From Bacteroidota bacterium (lineage in GTDB: Bacteria > Bacteroidota > Bacteroidia > Bacteroidales > Prolixibacteraceae): 50,348 nucleotides of DNA. Below are positions 49,427-50,348 of the stretch, in pieces. Numbering within the stretch: position 1 is the first letter of the stretch; every line of letters begins with the position of its first letter. The translations under genes were made by a program, and so were the position numbers. Location of the stretch: contig JAJRSD010000092.1 of assembly GCA_024278975.1 (NCBI GenBank), positions 1 to 50,348 on the forward strand, in the 5' to 3' direction. The notes under the pieces are model-generated. The model was not told the DNA's origin. It did not search any database and saw nothing but the letters and a program-made list of their open reading frames with translations.

Positions 49427-50348
49427 CTACTCCTTTATTATCTTTTTAAATTTATAAGTATTTCCAATTTCCAGTTTTACAAAATAAAATCCAGATGTGA
49501 GATATGATATTGGGACAGTAGTTTTTTCAAGTAAATTTCCTTCAACAACAACCTGTCCAATTGAATTTAAAATTTCGTAATTGATTATTTTATTATTACC
49601 CTCTACTTCTATTGTTAATTCAGTTGAAACAGGATTAGGATATATTTTAATAATTCTATTGTTTTTATTATTAATATCAATACCTGTTACGGTTACATTT
49701 ATTGTATTTGAAGTTTCAGAGCTACAAGTTGAATATGATACGACAACATAATAACTCCCATTTTCTTGAACAGAATAATGTTGTTTTATTGCACCATTTA
49801 TCACTCCATTTTGGTCGTACCATTGATTACCAGTTTCTGATTCTGATAACAAAACATTACCTTTTAAAGAAATAGTTGGATATACAGGAATTGTTATAAC
49901 ACTCACATTTTTTGTTCGCACAGCACTTTCTCCACAAAAATTATCTGCCGTCACCGATATTATTCCACCGTCGGTTCCGGTGGTACAGGTTATCGAATTG
50001 GTTGTTGAATTGCCGTCCCATCCTTCGGGTAATATCCATGAGTAAGATGTCGCTCCCGAAACTTCAGAGACTGTAAATGTTTGTGTTGAATTGTTGCAAA
50101 CTATTGTGTCGCCCACGATTGAATCAGGTTGTGTGGGTGCGGTTATTACGGTTATATTTTTTGTTCGTGCAGCGCTTTCTCCACAAAAATTATCTGCCGT
50201 CACCGATATTATTCCACCGTCGGTTCCGGTGGTACAGGTTATCGAATTGGTTGTTGAATTGCCGTCCCATCCTTCGGGCAGTATCCATGAGTAAGATGTC
50301 GCTCCCGAAACTTCAGAGACTGTAAATGTTTGTGTTGAATTGTTGCAA
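49427..50348 (-). CDS. T9SS-secreted repetitive adhesin-like protein, 3' part
   Basis: The open frame continues past the right edge, so only the C-terminal ~307 residues are seen. Two nearly identical PKD/Ig-like repeat units (83 residues each; SYSWILPEGWDGNSTTNSI and TCTTGTDGGIISVTADNFCGES recur) are followed by a diverged Ig-like unit and a type A type IX secretion sorting domain: RIIKIYPNPVSTELTIEV, then YEILNSIGQVVVEG and KLEIGNTYKFKKIIKE. The protein is exported by T9SS to the surface or medium. The DNA units differ at only about three positions over some 180 bases, indicating recent duplication. The N-terminal functional domain lies outside the window. Confidence 0.85.
   Translation of the reverse strand, partial: CNNSTQTFTVSEVSGATSYSWILPEGWDGNSTTNSITCTTGTDGGIISVTADNFCGESAARTKNITVITAPTQPDSIVGDTIVCNNSTQTFTVSEVSGATSYSWILPEGWDGNSTTNSITCTTGTDGGIISVTADNFCGESAVRTKNVSVITIPVYPTISLKGNVLLSESETGNQWYDQNGVINGAIKQHYSVQENGSYYVVVSYSTCSSETSNTINVTVTGIDINNKNNRIIKIYPNPVSTELTIEVEGNNKIINYEILNSIGQVVVEGNLLEKTTVPISYLTSGFYFVKLEIGNTYKFKKIIKE
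49910..50348. repeat. 249-bp coding tandem repeat
   Basis: 49910-50099 and 50159-50348 match with an offset of exactly 249 bases (83 codons). About three differences are seen over the ~180 bases from 49921 onward. The spacer between the blocks is less conserved. More copies probably follow beyond the window edge. Confidence 0.9.

Noticed and set aside
1-50348. CRISPR array, rRNA or tRNA genes
   Set aside because: No regularly spaced repeats with spacers, no cloverleaf with the TTCGANTC arm, and no rRNA-like stretches were found in the gaps.

Overview
The window comes from a Bacteroidota chromosome, most likely an AT-rich marine or sediment member of the Marinilabiliales/Prolixibacteraceae type; the genus cannot be fixed from sequence alone. 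Evidence: many starts are preceded by the Bacteroidota -7 box TAnnTTTG with a TTG about 19-20 nt upstream; SecD and SecF are fused; there is a type IX secretion C-terminal sorting domain, carboxypeptidase-regulatory-like lipid/secreted proteins, TIGR02757, a short AMP nucleosidase, and several formylglycine sulfatases. I saw no rRNA, tRNA or CRISPR array.

Layout. 1-7.4 kb: a glycosyltransferase fused to a degenerate phosphoglycosyltransferase-like membrane half, a YefM/YoeB toxin-antitoxin pair overlapping a GNAT acetyltransferase, a stand-alone HsdR-N nuclease domain, then a tight operon amn-holA-rhomboid-aminotransferase IV. This block is bracketed by an inverted ~127-bp repeat. 7.5-10.3 kb (minus): YqgE, a DivIC/FtsB-like division protein and P5C dehydrogenase. 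10.6-12.7 kb: a PAS sensor histidine kinase, followed by an internally deleted IS1182-type insertion sequence. 13.4-15.7 kb: an NlpC/P60 lipoprotein overlapping a Tat-exported dipeptide epimerase (murein peptide processing). 15.8-19.1 kb: a DUF5916 protein and malate dehydrogenase. 19.3-28 kb: housekeeping and envelope genes (secDF, tatA, a Na/Ca exchanger, a LolD-type ATPase, TIGR02757, trmN6-like, a flavin reductase). 28.1-30.9 kb: two sulfatases. 30.9-32.6 kb: a repeat-rich zone with a MITE, GC-rich hairpins, a ~140-nt structured element and a palindromic repeat, around one secreted protein of unknown function. 32.7-35.4 kb: valS carrying two in-frame intergenic-type repeat inserts. 35.6-45.0 kb: secreted regulatory-domain proteins, two DUF1080 proteins, a Gfo/Idh oxidoreductase, a GH140-like hydrolase and a third sulfatase, a carbohydrate-degradation zone without SusC/SusD. 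45.0-50.3 kb: an unknown exported protein, panB, a pseudouridine synthase, cytidine deaminase, a glucosaminidase-LysM protein, and the end of a repetitive T9SS surface protein.

Themes. Export and envelope functions recur (SecDF, TatA, Tat substrates, lipoproteins, T9SS cargo). The glycan genes suggest removal of sulfate, apiose-like or related decorations, and keto-type sugar cleavage. The most unusual feature is the density and variety of small repeats: elements with a GTAG-plus-hairpin core, MITEs sharing ends with the dead IS, GGATGG hairpins, and repeats inside valS.
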